DNA of 64,000 nucleotides, taken from positions 62,001-126,000 of the forward strand of contig NZ_FCNY02000006.1 of the NCBI RefSeq assembly GCF_001544575.2. Reading direction: 5' to 3'. Numbering within the stretch: the first letter of the stretch is position 1; every line of letters starts with the position of its first letter. The DNA comes from Caballeronia cordobensis (GTDB taxonomy: Bacteria > Pseudomonadota > Gammaproteobacteria > Burkholderiales > Burkholderiaceae). Of the stretch, positions 54,129 through 62,375 are shown one piece after another. The position numbers and the translations under genes were made by a program. The notes under the pieces were generated by a model. The model was not told where the DNA came from. It saw only the letters and a program-made list of their open reading frames with translations, and did not search any database.

Positions 54129-56315
54129 ATGACGTGGGGAAGAGGGCAGCGCCGCGCGATTGCCGCGGCGGTGGGCGCAACGTTTTATCTGGCGGCGGCC
54201 GATCACGCGCTGGCGCAGCAACAGGAAGCACAATCGCAGGACGCATCGCAGGCGAGCACGTTGCCCGCCGTTCGCGTGAATGCATCGGCGGATAGCGACG
54301 ATACGGTCGGGCTCGTCGCTCGCAAGAGCCGCACGGGCACGAAGACCGATACGCCCATCGACGAGATTCCGCAGACCATCAACGTGGTCACGGCGGCGCA
54401 GATCGAGGAAACGGGCGCGACGAGCATCAACGAAGCATTGCGTTACGTGCCGGGCTTTTCGTCGTATGGCGCGGACGTGCGTTCCGACTGGTATTCGGCG
54501 TTGCGCGGCTTCACGCCCACGGTCTTCGTCGACGGGCTTCAGGTGCCTAACACGCTGAATCTGTCGAGCTGGCGCGTGGACCCGTACATGATCGACAGCA
54601 TCACGATTCTGCGCGGGCCGACCTCGGTGCTTTACGGGCAGGGCGATCCTGGCGCGATCGTCGATGTGCAAAGCAAGCTTGCCGATGGCGGGCGCTATCG
54701 CGAAGCGGGCGTGCAGATCGGCAACTATGCGCGCAAGCAGGTGATGTTCGATATCGGCGACAAGATCGACAAGGACGGGACGCTGTCGTATCGCGTGCTG
54801 GCCGTGGGACGCGACGGCAATTCGCTGACCGGTCCGCATGACGAGCAGCGTTTCGCGATTTCGCCTTCGGTGCGCTGGCAGCCGAGCGCGAATACCTCGC
54901 TGACCATCGCGGCGAGTTATCTGCAGGACTGGGGCGACGCGTCGAATAACTTTCTGCCCGCGCAAGGCACGGTGCTGCCCAATCCGAACGGAAAGATATC
55001 GGAGAACCTTTATACGGGCGATCCGACTTACTCGTACTATCGCAAGAAGGAATGGTCGGTCGGTTATCAGTTCGAGCACAAGTTCAACGACATCTGGACA
55101 GTCCGGCAGAACACGCGCTGGATGCATTTGTCACTCGATAACGGCGCGGTGTGGGGCGCGGGCCTCGATACGAGCGATCCGAGCGAGCAGACGCTCGCGC
55201 GATTTGCCGGATTGTTCCAGCCGAACTACAGCCGCTTCGATATCGATAACCAGGCGCAGGCGCGCTTCGGCACGGGGCCGCTCGAACATACCGTGCTGCT
55301 CGGCTTCGAGTACAACCGTCAGAATTCGACCGATAGCGAATGGCTCGCGCTCGGTCCGAGCCTGAACATGTACATCCCGGTTTATACGCCGGTATCGACC
55401 GCGATTTTCAGCGGTCCCGATTCGTTCGGCCAGACGAACACGCGCACGACGCTGGATAGCTTCGGTCTGTATGCGCAGGATCAGGTGAAGTGGAATCGCT
55501 GGATGCTGACTATCGGCGGCCGCGAGGACTGGAGCAATACGAGGCAGGACGATATCGTCGGCGGCACGCAGCAGAAGCAGAACGACAGCGCGTTCACGGG
55601 CCGCGTCGGCCTCACGTATCTCGGCGACTATGGGTTATCGCCTTACATCAGCTATTCGACATCGTTCAATCCGATCATCGGCGTGAAGATGGCCGATGGC
55701 GGCCTGCCTTCGCCCACGCGAGGCCGGCAGATCGAAGCGGGCTTGCGCTGGCAGCCGCCCGGCAAGAATTTGATGCTCGGCGCGGCGGTCTATCAGATCA
55801 ACCAGACCAACGTGCTCACGCCCGATCCGACCGATCCCACCGGCACGTTCTCCGTGCAGACGGGCGAGGTGCGCTCGCGCGGCATCGAGCTGTCGGCGGT
55901 GGGCAACGTGACGCGCAATCTGTCGGTGATCGCGGCATATGTCTATCAGGATGTGAAGAACATCCAGGCGAACGACGTGACGCTCGGCAAGTGGCCGGTA
56001 TCGATTCCGCTGCCGCGTCAGATGGCCTCGCTGTGGGCGGACTGGACGTGGCATTCGGGGCCGCTCGACGGCCTGGGCTTTGGCGCGGGCATTCGCTATC
56101 AGAGCGGCCTGGCGGGCGCGGCGGATAACTCGCTCTATATCCCGAGCTATACGGTCTACGACGCGGCGATTCATTACGACATGCCGCATTGGCGCTTCGC
56201 GGTGAATGCGTCGAACATTTTCAATCGCACGTTCGTGAGCGGATGCCAGTCGGACTCGGCCTGTTTCTATGGCAATCCGCGCACGGTGATCGCGAGCGCC
56301 CGTTATAACTGGTGA
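54129..56315 (+). CDS. orbA: TonB-dependent ferric-siderophore receptor
   Basis: A 728-residue outer-membrane receptor. The signal peptide ends near DHALA before QQQEAQ. The plug domain (about 70-190) includes TPIDEIPQTINVVTAAQIEETG and ITILRGPTSVLYGQGDPGAIVDVQSK. The 22-strand barrel ends in the required aromatic residue (ARYNW). There is no N-terminal STN signalling extension, so it is a transporter and not a transducer. Within the operon (49 bp after pvdA) it is expected to take up the ferric form of this siderophore, like OrbA. GGAG lies 9 nt before the ATG. Confidence 0.93.
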   Translation: MTWGRGQRRAIAAAVGATFYLAAADHALAQQQEAQSQDASQASTLPAVRVNASADSDDTVGLVARKSRTGTKTDTPIDEIPQTINVVTAAQIEETGATSINEALRYVPGFSSYGADVRSDWYSALRGFTPTVFVDGLQVPNTLNLSSWRVDPYMIDSITILRGPTSVLYGQGDPGAIVDVQSKLADGGRYREAGVQIGNYARKQVMFDIGDKIDKDGTLSYRVLAVGRDGNSLTGPHDEQRFAISPSVRWQPSANTSLTIAASYLQDWGDASNNFLPAQGTVLPNPNGKISENLYTGDPTYSYYRKKEWSVGYQFEHKFNDIWTVRQNTRWMHLSLDNGAVWGAGLDTSDPSEQTLARFAGLFQPNYSRFDIDNQAQARFGTGPLEHTVLLGFEYNRQNSTDSEWLALGPSLNMYIPVYTPVSTAIFSGPDSFGQTNTRTTLDSFGLYAQDQVKWNRWMLTIGGREDWSNTRQDDIVGGTQQKQNDSAFTGRVGLTYLGDYGLSPYISYSTSFNPIIGVKMADGGLPSPTRGRQIEAGLRWQPPGKNLMLGAAVYQINQTNVLTPDPTDPTGTFSVQTGEVRSRGIELSAVGNVTRNLSVIAAYVYQDVKNIQANDVTLGKWPVSIPLPRQMASLWADWTWHSGPLDGLGFGAGIRYQSGLAGAADNSLYIPSYTVYDAAIHYDMPHWRFAVNASNIFNRTFVSGCQSDSACFYGNPRTVIASARYNW

Positions 56316-56334
56316 TTCTTTCGAGCAGGATTCG

Positions 56335-57168
56335 ATGACGAAGATAAAGCTGGCCTACATCATGTCCTTGCGCAACGCGGCTGCGGATCGCGCGGGACAG
56401 CATATCGAGTACAAGGGCGGCACGCGCTACATGAAGTCGCCGCTGGAGTATCTCGTCGAGCAACTGAACGCTTCACCTTTGGGCGATCTGTATTCGCTGG
56501 AAGGCGTGATCTATGACGATGACGAGGGTTCGCCGCGAGACCGTGAAAAGCTCGGCGCTTATGGCTTTCGCTACGCGCCGGGCGGGCAGTGGATTCATCC
56601 GCCGGAACTCGCGGTGCAGGGCGTGCCGGTGACGAGTCTCTTTCATGCGATTCCGTCCGCTTACCGGCGCTTGCCGATGGATGCGGTCGCCGAACGCGCG
56701 GTGCAAAAGCGTGCGTTCGAGCGCCGTTTGCTCGACAAGCTTCATGCGCTCGATGCGGATTTCGTCGTGCTCGATGGGCTGCTCGTGATTCTCGATGAAC
56801 TGGTTCGGCCGGAGGCGGAGTTCTGCCGGCGCATTGCGAATATTCATCCGGGCGTGACGCGGCTGGGCTCGCCGTTCGAGCGGCGCGGAGCGTATGCGAC
56901 GCTCGATGCGCTGTATGGCGCGCGGGGCGAACGCGTGGTCGACTGGAACACGATGCGGGTTCAACCCGCGCCGGTGATCGACCGGACAGGGGCTTCGTTT
57001 CATTTCGTGGATAACGGGATCGATTCGGGGGAAGTGATTTTCGATGTGCTCGGGACGAGTATTGATCCGGCGGATTCCATTCTGGAGTTGCGGTGGAATA
57101 ACTTTCAGCGGAGCTTGTTTCCTGCGCTCGAAGGGGGGCTTTTGGCTATGGCTGAGAGTTTGGTTTGA
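56335..57168 (+). CDS. pvdF: N5-hydroxyornithine formyltransferase
   Basis: A 277-residue formyltransferase that puts the formyl group on one N5-hydroxyornithine, using N10-formyl-tetrahydrofolate. It starts TKIKLAYIMSLRNAAADRAGQHIEYKGGTRYMKSPLEYL, as in PvdF. The GART-like active-site region is NIHPGVTRLGSPF and SFHFVDNGIDSGEVIFD (Asn-His and downstream Asp). It begins 19 bp after the receptor gene. Its formylated product should load at module 4, by analogy with ornibactin. Confidence 0.92.
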   Translation: MTKIKLAYIMSLRNAAADRAGQHIEYKGGTRYMKSPLEYLVEQLNASPLGDLYSLEGVIYDDDEGSPRDREKLGAYGFRYAPGGQWIHPPELAVQGVPVTSLFHAIPSAYRRLPMDAVAERAVQKRAFERRLLDKLHALDADFVVLDGLLVILDELVRPEAEFCRRIANIHPGVTRLGSPFERRGAYATLDALYGARGERVVDWNTMRVQPAPVIDRTGASFHFVDNGIDSGEVIFDVLGTSIDPADSILELRWNNFQRSLFPALEGGLLAMAESLV

Positions 57169-57214
57169 TTGTTTTTTTCGCCGGATCCCGTATTGGGGGT
57201 GGTCTATTAGCTCT

Positions 57215-57719
57215 GCCCCTGTGCGGGGCGGCACCTACTTTCTTTGCTGCTGCAAAGAAAGTAGGCAAAGAAAGCAGCTTTGTCACCGCCCGCGGTCACA
57301 CGCAGTTTGGCCACTTTTCTCCTCCGGGATCGGCACTCGCCTAAGTGTCGCCCTCGAAGGACTAACCAGACTTGGATCGCGCACGGTCTGACAAGCTAGT
57401 GCGCGAAGCGCGCTGGTTCAGCACGAAATAGCTCCGGCACAGCGCTACGCGCTGCCGCTGGGTATGCGAGGGAAAAACCCATCGGCCGCGAAGCGGGCTG
57501 GAGCTTGAAATGGCTGTACCGGTTTGTTGTGTGGTGCGACGTGACGGATCGTGCGCGATCCAAGCCCGATGGGTTTTGTGGGGGCACTCTTTAGGCGAGT
57601 GCCGCCATGGAGGAGAAAAGTGGCCAACGTGCGTGTGACCGCGGGCGGTGACAAAGCTGCTTTCTTTGGTGACTTTCTTTGCAGCAGCAAAGAAAGTTAC
57701 CCCCGCCCCGGGGAGGGGC
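57215..57719. repeat. Large inverted-repeat element (about 505 bp), non-coding, MITE-like
   Basis: This fills most of the 652-bp gene-free stretch between pvdF and the acyltransferase. Outer arms 57215-57344 and 57591-57719 are about 130-bp inverted copies with high identity. Similarity resumes inward, for example CTTGGATCGCGCACG at 57371-57385 and its complement at 57550-57564. Each arm contains a perfect internal hairpin (CTACTTTCTTTGC / GCAAAGAAAGTAG at 57235-57264; ACTTTCTTTGC / GCAAAGAAAGT at 57672-57697). Related AAAGAAAG-rich repeats are, as I recall, common between genes in Burkholderia relatives. No transposase; the short open frames inside are not believable genes. Confidence 0.85.
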
Positions 57720-57820
57720 ATCGCCAATAAACCGACACGAATTCAGGATTCCACAAAAGCAAAAACGGGAATCCAACCAAACCTTCGCCGCGCAATAAAG
57801 CGCAAAAAAGGAACCAACCA

Positions 57821-58732
57821 ATGAACATCCGTTTCGACCCAACCATAGCCGCATTGCCTGCAACGCTAAACCCGGAAGCGTTACGCAAGGCCCTCTGCGA
57901 TATCTACTGCAACGACCCCGAACGCCGCACGGCAACCATCACATTGCCGTACGCGAAAGAAGCCGAACTCGTCATACAGCAAGCAAAAGCGGAAAACATC
58001 ATCGACAACGCAGAACATCGCGACGATGAAATCCTCCTGACCACATCGCGCCAAACCTTCTGGCAAAGCCCCCAACCGTGGCTAAAAGCACCAGCATCGA
58101 GCGAAACCCCGCTGCAATACATGGAAAGCAACGGCACACGTCACCCGGTGAGGCCAACCAACACCGAAGGCACCATCTACGAACGCCACTTTCCGCAGAT
58201 CGACATGACCTTCAGCCTGCGCACCGCCGACCCCGACGCCGACTCGGAAGTCTTCAGCGCATGGATGAACCTCGACCGCGTCGCACACTTCTGGGACCAG
58301 CGCGGCACGCGCGCCGAACACGCCGCGTATCTCGCGGAACGCCGCAACGATCCGCACATGCATCCGATGATCGGTTATTTCGATGACCATCCCTTCGGCT
58401 ACTTCGAATTCTATTGGGCGAAGGAAGACCGTCTCGGACCGTTCTACGATGCCGGCGACTTCGACCGCGGCCTGCATCTGCTCATCGGCGATGCGCAATT
58501 TCAAAGCGCGGGCAAGCTCAAGGCATGGTGGAGCGGCGTGCTGCACTACATGTTCATCGACGATCCGCGCACGGAACGGCTCGTCGGCGAACCGCGCGTG
58601 GATCACGTACGGCATATCGCGTTTATGCATCGCATGGGCTTTTACACGCTCAAGGAATTCGACTTCCCGCACAAACGCGCCGCGCTCACGGTGATAGAAC
58701 GCAAGAAGTTCTTCGACGACTTCCGCTTCTGA
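57821..58732 (+). CDS. N5-hydroxyornithine acyltransferase, IucB/OrbK-OrbL type GNAT
   Basis: A 303-residue protein with a non-catalytic N-terminal region (about 1-110) and a siderophore-type GNAT domain (Acetyltransf_8 class). The signature is FSAWMNLDRVAHFWDQRG, HPMIGYFDDHPFGYFEFYWAKEDRLGPFYDAGDFDRGLHLLIGD and RVDHVRHIAFMHRMGFYTLKEFDFPHKRAAL, as in IucB, RhbD and OrbL-like enzymes. It should acylate the N5-OH of the first hydroxyornithine. AAAAGGA precedes the ATG. Separated from pvdF by the inverted-repeat element, so it may need its own promoter. The first 300 bp are less GC-rich than the rest. Confidence 0.88.
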   Translation: MNIRFDPTIAALPATLNPEALRKALCDIYCNDPERRTATITLPYAKEAELVIQQAKAENIIDNAEHRDDEILLTTSRQTFWQSPQPWLKAPASSETPLQYMESNGTRHPVRPTNTEGTIYERHFPQIDMTFSLRTADPDADSEVFSAWMNLDRVAHFWDQRGTRAEHAAYLAERRNDPHMHPMIGYFDDHPFGYFEFYWAKEDRLGPFYDAGDFDRGLHLLIGDAQFQSAGKLKAWWSGVLHYMFIDDPRTERLVGEPRVDHVRHIAFMHRMGFYTLKEFDFPHKRAALTVIERKKFFDDFRF

Positions 58733-58818
58733 CGCGGCGATGCCAAAAGCGAGTCTGGGTTGAGTAAAAGTTATCACGCTATCGAAACTAATCAATATCG
58801 CGCGGGGGCAACGGCTTT

Positions 58819-58847
58819 TATACTGACGGCTATAACTTCCCGTCAGT
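58819..58847 (+). promoter_or_regulatory. Promoter -10 with overlapping perfect inverted repeat before the Fe-ADH gene
   Basis: TATACT (58819-58824) is a good -10 hexamer; no clear -35 is visible. ACTGACGG, ten bases, CCGTCAGT (58822-58847) is a perfect 8-bp dyad that overlaps the -10 and ends 4 bp before the ATG. It would cover the transcription start and the ribosome-binding region, so it could be a repressor operator or a 5' mRNA hairpin. Confidence 0.45.
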
Positions 58848-58851
58848 CACC

Positions 58852-59991
58852 ATGCCCCTCATCAATTACATCACGCAGATTCAGTTCGATTTCGGCGCGG
58901 TGCGCCTGCTTGCAAGCGAGTGCGAGCGCATCGGCATTCGCCGTCCGCTCGTCGTGACCGATGCCGGCATTCGCGCAGCCGGCCTGCTCGACAAGGTGCT
59001 CGATGCGTTGGGCTCGTCGGCGCCCGTGGCCGTGTTCGACGGCACGCCGCCGAATCCCAACGAAGCGGCCGTGCGCGAAGCTGTCGCGATGTTCAAGGAG
59101 AATCACTGCGATGGCGTGATCGCGGCGGGCGGCGGCTCGTCCATCGATCTCGCGAAAGGCGTGGCGGTCTGCGCGACGCACGACGGCCCGTTGCAAAGCT
59201 TCGCGGTGATCGAAGGCGGCCTCGCGCGCATCACGGCGAAGACCGCGCCCGTCATCGCCATTCCGACCACCGCGGGCACCGGCAGCGAAGTGGGCCGCGG
59301 CGCGATCCTCATTCTCGACGATGGCCGCAAGGTCGGCGTCATCTCGCCGCATGTCGTGCCGAAAGTCGCGATCTGCGATCCGGAACTGACGCTCGGCCTG
59401 CCGCCGAAGCTCACCGCCGCGACCGGCATGGACGCGATCGCGCATTGCCTCGAAACCTTCATGGCCCCCGCGTTCAACGCCCCCGCCGACGGCATCGCGC
59501 TCGACGGCCTGTGGCGTGCGTGGCGTCACATCGAACGTGCGACGCGCGACGGCTCGGACCGCGCGGCGCGCTGGAACATGATGAGCGCATCGATGCAGGG
59601 CGCGCTCGCGTTTCAGAAAGGCCTCGGCTGCGTGCACAGCCTGAGCCACTCGCTCGGCGGCATCGATCCGACACTGCATCACGGCACGCTCAACGCGATC
59701 TTTCTGCCGGCGGTCATCGCGTTCAACAGCAGCTCGCCGACGATGCAGGAGGAGAGCAAGCTCGGCCGCATCGCACAGGCAATGGGCCTGAAATCGGGCG
59801 ACGAAGTCGGCAACGCGGTGCGCGCGATGACCGCGACGCTCGGCCTGCCGCGCGGCCTCGGCGAACTCGGCGTCACGCGCGAACTGTTTCCACGCATCAT
59901 CGCGGGCGCGCTGAAGGATCACAGTCATAAGACGAATCCGCGCGAGGCGTCGAGCGCGGATTACGAAGCGATGCTCGAAGCGTCGATGTAA
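58852..59991 (+). CDS. Iron-containing alcohol dehydrogenase
   Basis: A 379-residue group III dehydrogenase. NAD-binding GVIAAGGGSSIDLAKGVAV and PTTAGTGSEVGRGAI; metal ligands in ATGMDAIAHCLETF (Asp, His), VHSLSHSLGG (His) and DPTLHHGTLNAIFLP (His), all intact. It oxidises or reduces short alcohols/aldehydes or acts on maleylacetate-like substrates; the substrate is unknown. Not linked to the siderophore genes apart from position. A hairpin follows the gene (60004-60030). Confidence 0.93.
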   Translation: MPLINYITQIQFDFGAVRLLASECERIGIRRPLVVTDAGIRAAGLLDKVLDALGSSAPVAVFDGTPPNPNEAAVREAVAMFKENHCDGVIAAGGGSSIDLAKGVAVCATHDGPLQSFAVIEGGLARITAKTAPVIAIPTTAGTGSEVGRGAILILDDGRKVGVISPHVVPKVAICDPELTLGLPPKLTAATGMDAIAHCLETFMAPAFNAPADGIALDGLWRAWRHIERATRDGSDRAARWNMMSASMQGALAFQKGLGCVHSLSHSLGGIDPTLHHGTLNAIFLPAVIAFNSSSPTMQEESKLGRIAQAMGLKSGDEVGNAVRAMTATLGLPRGLGELGVTRELFPRIIAGALKDHSHKTNPREASSADYEAMLEASM

Positions 59992-60003
59992 ACGAGTCAA
60001 ATT

Positions 60004-60030
60004 CGCTCCGGCGCCAAGAGGGCCGGAGCG
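60004..60030. terminator. Hairpin after the Fe-ADH gene, possible terminator
   Basis: A 9-bp perfect stem CGCTCCGGC / GCCGGAGCG with a 9-nt loop, 13 bp past the stop. No T-run follows, so its strength as an intrinsic terminator is doubtful. Confidence 0.45.
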
Positions 60031-60084
60031 CACGCGCTTATCCGGCGGGCGATTTGCGGCGATGCAACAGACTCTTAGGGGAAA

Positions 60085-60104
60085 ACCCTTAAGGGTGTTA
60101 CAAT
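60085..60104 (+). promoter_or_regulatory. Promoter with perfect palindrome before the small protein gene
   Basis: ACCCTTAAGGGT (60085-60096) is a perfect 12-bp palindrome immediately upstream of TACAAT (60099-60104), a good -10. The palindrome would lie in the -35/-10 spacer, where a repressor or distorting activator could act. Start of the small gene is 25 bp further on. Confidence 0.45.
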
Positions 60105-60128
60105 GTTGCAAAGTTTGAGGAAAAGATC

Positions 60129-60335
60129 ATGCGCCGCCGCTACGAAGTGCTCGAAAAAGTCGCTTTTGCCCTGCTCACGCTGTCCGCCGTCATGGATGCG
60201 AGCTATATCACCTGGGAAAAACACCCCAACTTCCGCGAAAACGTCACGGAAATGGTCCGATTGAGTTCGGAACTGTCGCTGGCGAATCCGGGAGTCGGCG
60301 AGCCGACGCCGCTGGTTCCCCTGGCGTTCAACTAA
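60129..60335 (+). CDS. Small hypothetical protein
   Basis: A 68-residue protein: basic start MRRRYEVLEK, hydrophobic helix VAFALLTLSAVMDASYITW (about residues 11-29), then a polar tail ending in PGVGEPTPLVPLAFN. It could be a single-pass membrane or exported micro-protein. GAGG lies 8 nt before the ATG and a good promoter precedes it, which supports its being real. I do not recognise it. Confidence 0.6.
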   Translation: MRRRYEVLEKVAFALLTLSAVMDASYITWEKHPNFRENVTEMVRLSSELSLANPGVGEPTPLVPLAFN

Positions 60336-60449
60336 GCTTTCCGCACTTCCGGCGCGACGTTCGCCGCGCCTTTCGCTTCAAGCCACATACAGGTTATTCG
60401 GCCCGCCGCCGCACGGCGCGCGCCGGCTGCTTTATGCTGGCGGCTTTGC

Positions 60450-61391
60450 ATGCCGTCGCCGCCCAGCATGTCTTCCGCTCTCGATTCCTCCGCCGCTTTC
60501 GGCGACCAGCTCCGCAGCTTTGCCCGCGCGATCGGGCAAATCGTACTTCAGCGCAATGCCGCGACCGGCGCGCTGCTGTTTCTCGCCGTCCTGTGCGCGA
60601 GCCCGCGCCTCGCCTGCGGGCTTCTGATAGGCACGGTGACGGGCAATGTCATTAACGTGATCGTCGAAGATCGCGATGCGCCCGCTTTCCGCGACGATCT
60701 CTACGGCTTCAACGGCGCGCTCGCCGCGCTCGCCGCCTTCACGTTCATCGGCGACGCATCGCAGGCCGCGGCCGTCGCGATCGTCGCGGCGATGTTCGCC
60801 ACCTTTCTCGCCGCTAAACTCACCCGCGCGCTTTCGCGCTACCGGTTGCCGATCTTCTCCAGCCCGGCGATCATCGTGACCTGGTGCTGGCTGCCGCTTT
60901 TCGCCGATCGCGGCGACACCGGCGCGATTCCGCAGGTGGCCGCCGGTTTCATCCCGATGCTGCAGGCCGCATTCGCGGGTCTCGCGCCGATCACGTTCGC
61001 GACCGGCGCGCTCGCGGGCGCGCTGATCGCGGCGGGGCTTTTCGCCTCGAGGCCTTCGCAGGCGGGCTGGGCGATCGCGGGCAGTGCGCTCGGCGCGACG
61101 CTGCACGCGCTGGGCGGCGCGAACGACGCCGTCGTGCTGTCGGGCGCGTGCGGGTTCAACGCGGCGCTGGCGGCGCTCGCGGCCGCGCCGCTCGGCAAAC
61201 GCTACGCGCTCGCCGCGATCGTGGCGGCGGTGCTGATCGAACGCGCGATCGATTGCGCCGGCATCGCCGCGCTCACCGCGCCGTTCGTGCTGGCGTCGTG
61301 GGCGACGATCGTGCTCGCGCGCCGTTCGTCGGGCACATCGAAACAAGGACCGGAAACAGGAGACTCGCATGTCGTTCACCCACACGCCTGA
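60450..61391 (+). CDS. Urea transporter (UT family)
   Basis: A 313-residue, 10-TM channel-like protein. The family signature around LYGFNGALAALAAFTFIG is repeated in the second half (VLSGACGFNAALAALAAAPLG), and RLPIFSSPAIIVTWCW matches the UT pore-lining segment. These channels pass urea down its gradient. An ATG at 60468 is an alternative start. It overlaps the downstream aldolase gene by 23 bp, so the two are co-translated; no urease genes are in view. Confidence 0.88.
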   Translation: MPSPPSMSSALDSSAAFGDQLRSFARAIGQIVLQRNAATGALLFLAVLCASPRLACGLLIGTVTGNVINVIVEDRDAPAFRDDLYGFNGALAALAAFTFIGDASQAAAVAIVAAMFATFLAAKLTRALSRYRLPIFSSPAIIVTWCWLPLFADRGDTGAIPQVAAGFIPMLQAAFAGLAPITFATGALAGALIAAGLFASRPSQAGWAIAGSALGATLHALGGANDAVVLSGACGFNAALAALAAAPLGKRYALAAIVAAVLIERAIDCAGIAALTAPFVLASWATIVLARRSSGTSKQGPETGDSHVVHPHA

Positions 61392-62145
61392 ACGCAGGAT
61401 CGCGGAAAGCGGGCCGCGCTCGGCAGCCGAGCAAGCCGCGCGCGTGGATCTCGCCGCCGCGTACCGGCTCGTCGCGCTCAACGGCTGGGACGATGTCGTC
61501 TATACGCACATTTCCGCGAGCGTGCCAGGCGAGCCGGGGCGCTTTCTCATCAACCCGTTCGGGCTTTCGTTCGATGAAGTCACGGCGGGCAATCTCGTCA
61601 AGATCGATATCGACGGCAACGTGATCGGCGAAAGCGCGCATCCGGTGAATGCGACGGGCTTCGCGCTGCACGGCGCGGTGCATGCCGCGCGCGCGGATGC
61701 GGTGTGCGTGATGCATCTGCATGTGCGCGAGGCGATCGCGGTATCGACGCAGCCGCATGGCCTGCTGCCCGCGTCGCAGCACGCGATGCGCTTTCATAGC
61801 CATCTCGCGTATCACGATTACGAAGGGCTCGCGTTTTCGCCGGCGGAAGGCGAACGTCTCGTGCAAAGTCTCGGCGCGCATCGCGCGATGCTCTTGCGCA
61901 ATCACGGGCCGCTCACGCTCGGGCGCACGATCGCCGAGGCTTATGTGCTGATGGATATGCTCGTCAAGGCATGCGATATTCAGCTTCGCGCGCTCGCGGG
62001 TGTGGGCAAGATGATCGTGCCGACGCCCGAAGTCGTCACGCGCACCGCGGCGCAATTGCACGACGATGACGCTATCGAAGGCGCGCTCGAATGGCCGGCG
62101 CTATTGCGCAAGCTCGATCGCATCGATGCCTCGTATCGCGACTGA
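61369..62145 (+). CDS. Class II aldolase/adducin family protein
   Basis: A 258-residue zinc-type aldolase fold: RLVALNGWDDVVYTHISASVPG, FLINPFGLSFDEVTAGNLVKID, Zn ligands in VCVMHLHVREAIAV and a later His in LLRNHGPLTLGRT. The family includes L-fuculose-phosphate aldolase and many sugar-related or decarboxylating enzymes; this member belongs to the adducin-like group of unknown substrate. AGGAG precedes the start inside the urea transporter gene. Confidence 0.9.
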   Translation: MSFTHTPERRIAESGPRSAAEQAARVDLAAAYRLVALNGWDDVVYTHISASVPGEPGRFLINPFGLSFDEVTAGNLVKIDIDGNVIGESAHPVNATGFALHGAVHAARADAVCVMHLHVREAIAVSTQPHGLLPASQHAMRFHSHLAYHDYEGLAFSPAEGERLVQSLGAHRAMLLRNHGPLTLGRTIAEAYVLMDMLVKACDIQLRALAGVGKMIVPTPEVVTRTAAQLHDDDAIEGALEWPALLRKLDRIDASYRD

Positions 62146-62170
62146 ATTCAACTCAACGGAGATCGACGCC

Positions 62171-62356
62171 ATGCCGACATTCAACATTCAACTGTTCGAA
62201 GGCCGCACGCAGGAAGAAAAGCGCAAGTTCGTCGAAGCGATCACGCGCACGACATGCGAGACGCTCGGCTGCGAGCCGGGCTCCGTGGACATCATTCTGA
62301 CCGACGTGAAACGCGAGAACTGGGCGACGGCGGGCAAGCTCTGGTCGGAGCAATAA
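62171..62356 (+). CDS. 4-oxalocrotonate tautomerase family protein
   Basis: A 61-residue tautomerase subunit with the catalytic N-terminal proline directly after Met (M-PTFNIQLFEGRTQEEKRKFVEAITR). The helix and C-terminal DIILTDVKRENWATAGKLW complete the beta-alpha-beta fold; size is typical. GGAG lies 8 nt before the ATG. Third gene of the urea transporter/aldolase unit. Its keto-enol substrate may be linked to the aldolase product. Convergent with malate synthase (19-bp gap). Confidence 0.9.
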   Translation: MPTFNIQLFEGRTQEEKRKFVEAITRTTCETLGCEPGSVDIILTDVKRENWATAGKLWSEQ

Positions 62357-62375
62357 CCCGCCGCCGCGCGGCGCT

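Noticed and set aside
57362..57935. Short open frames of 60-121 codons inside the inverted-repeat element
   Set aside because: They arise within the repeated arms and hairpins, lack ribosome sites and have no domain; such repeats are often annotated as hypothetical proteins without support.
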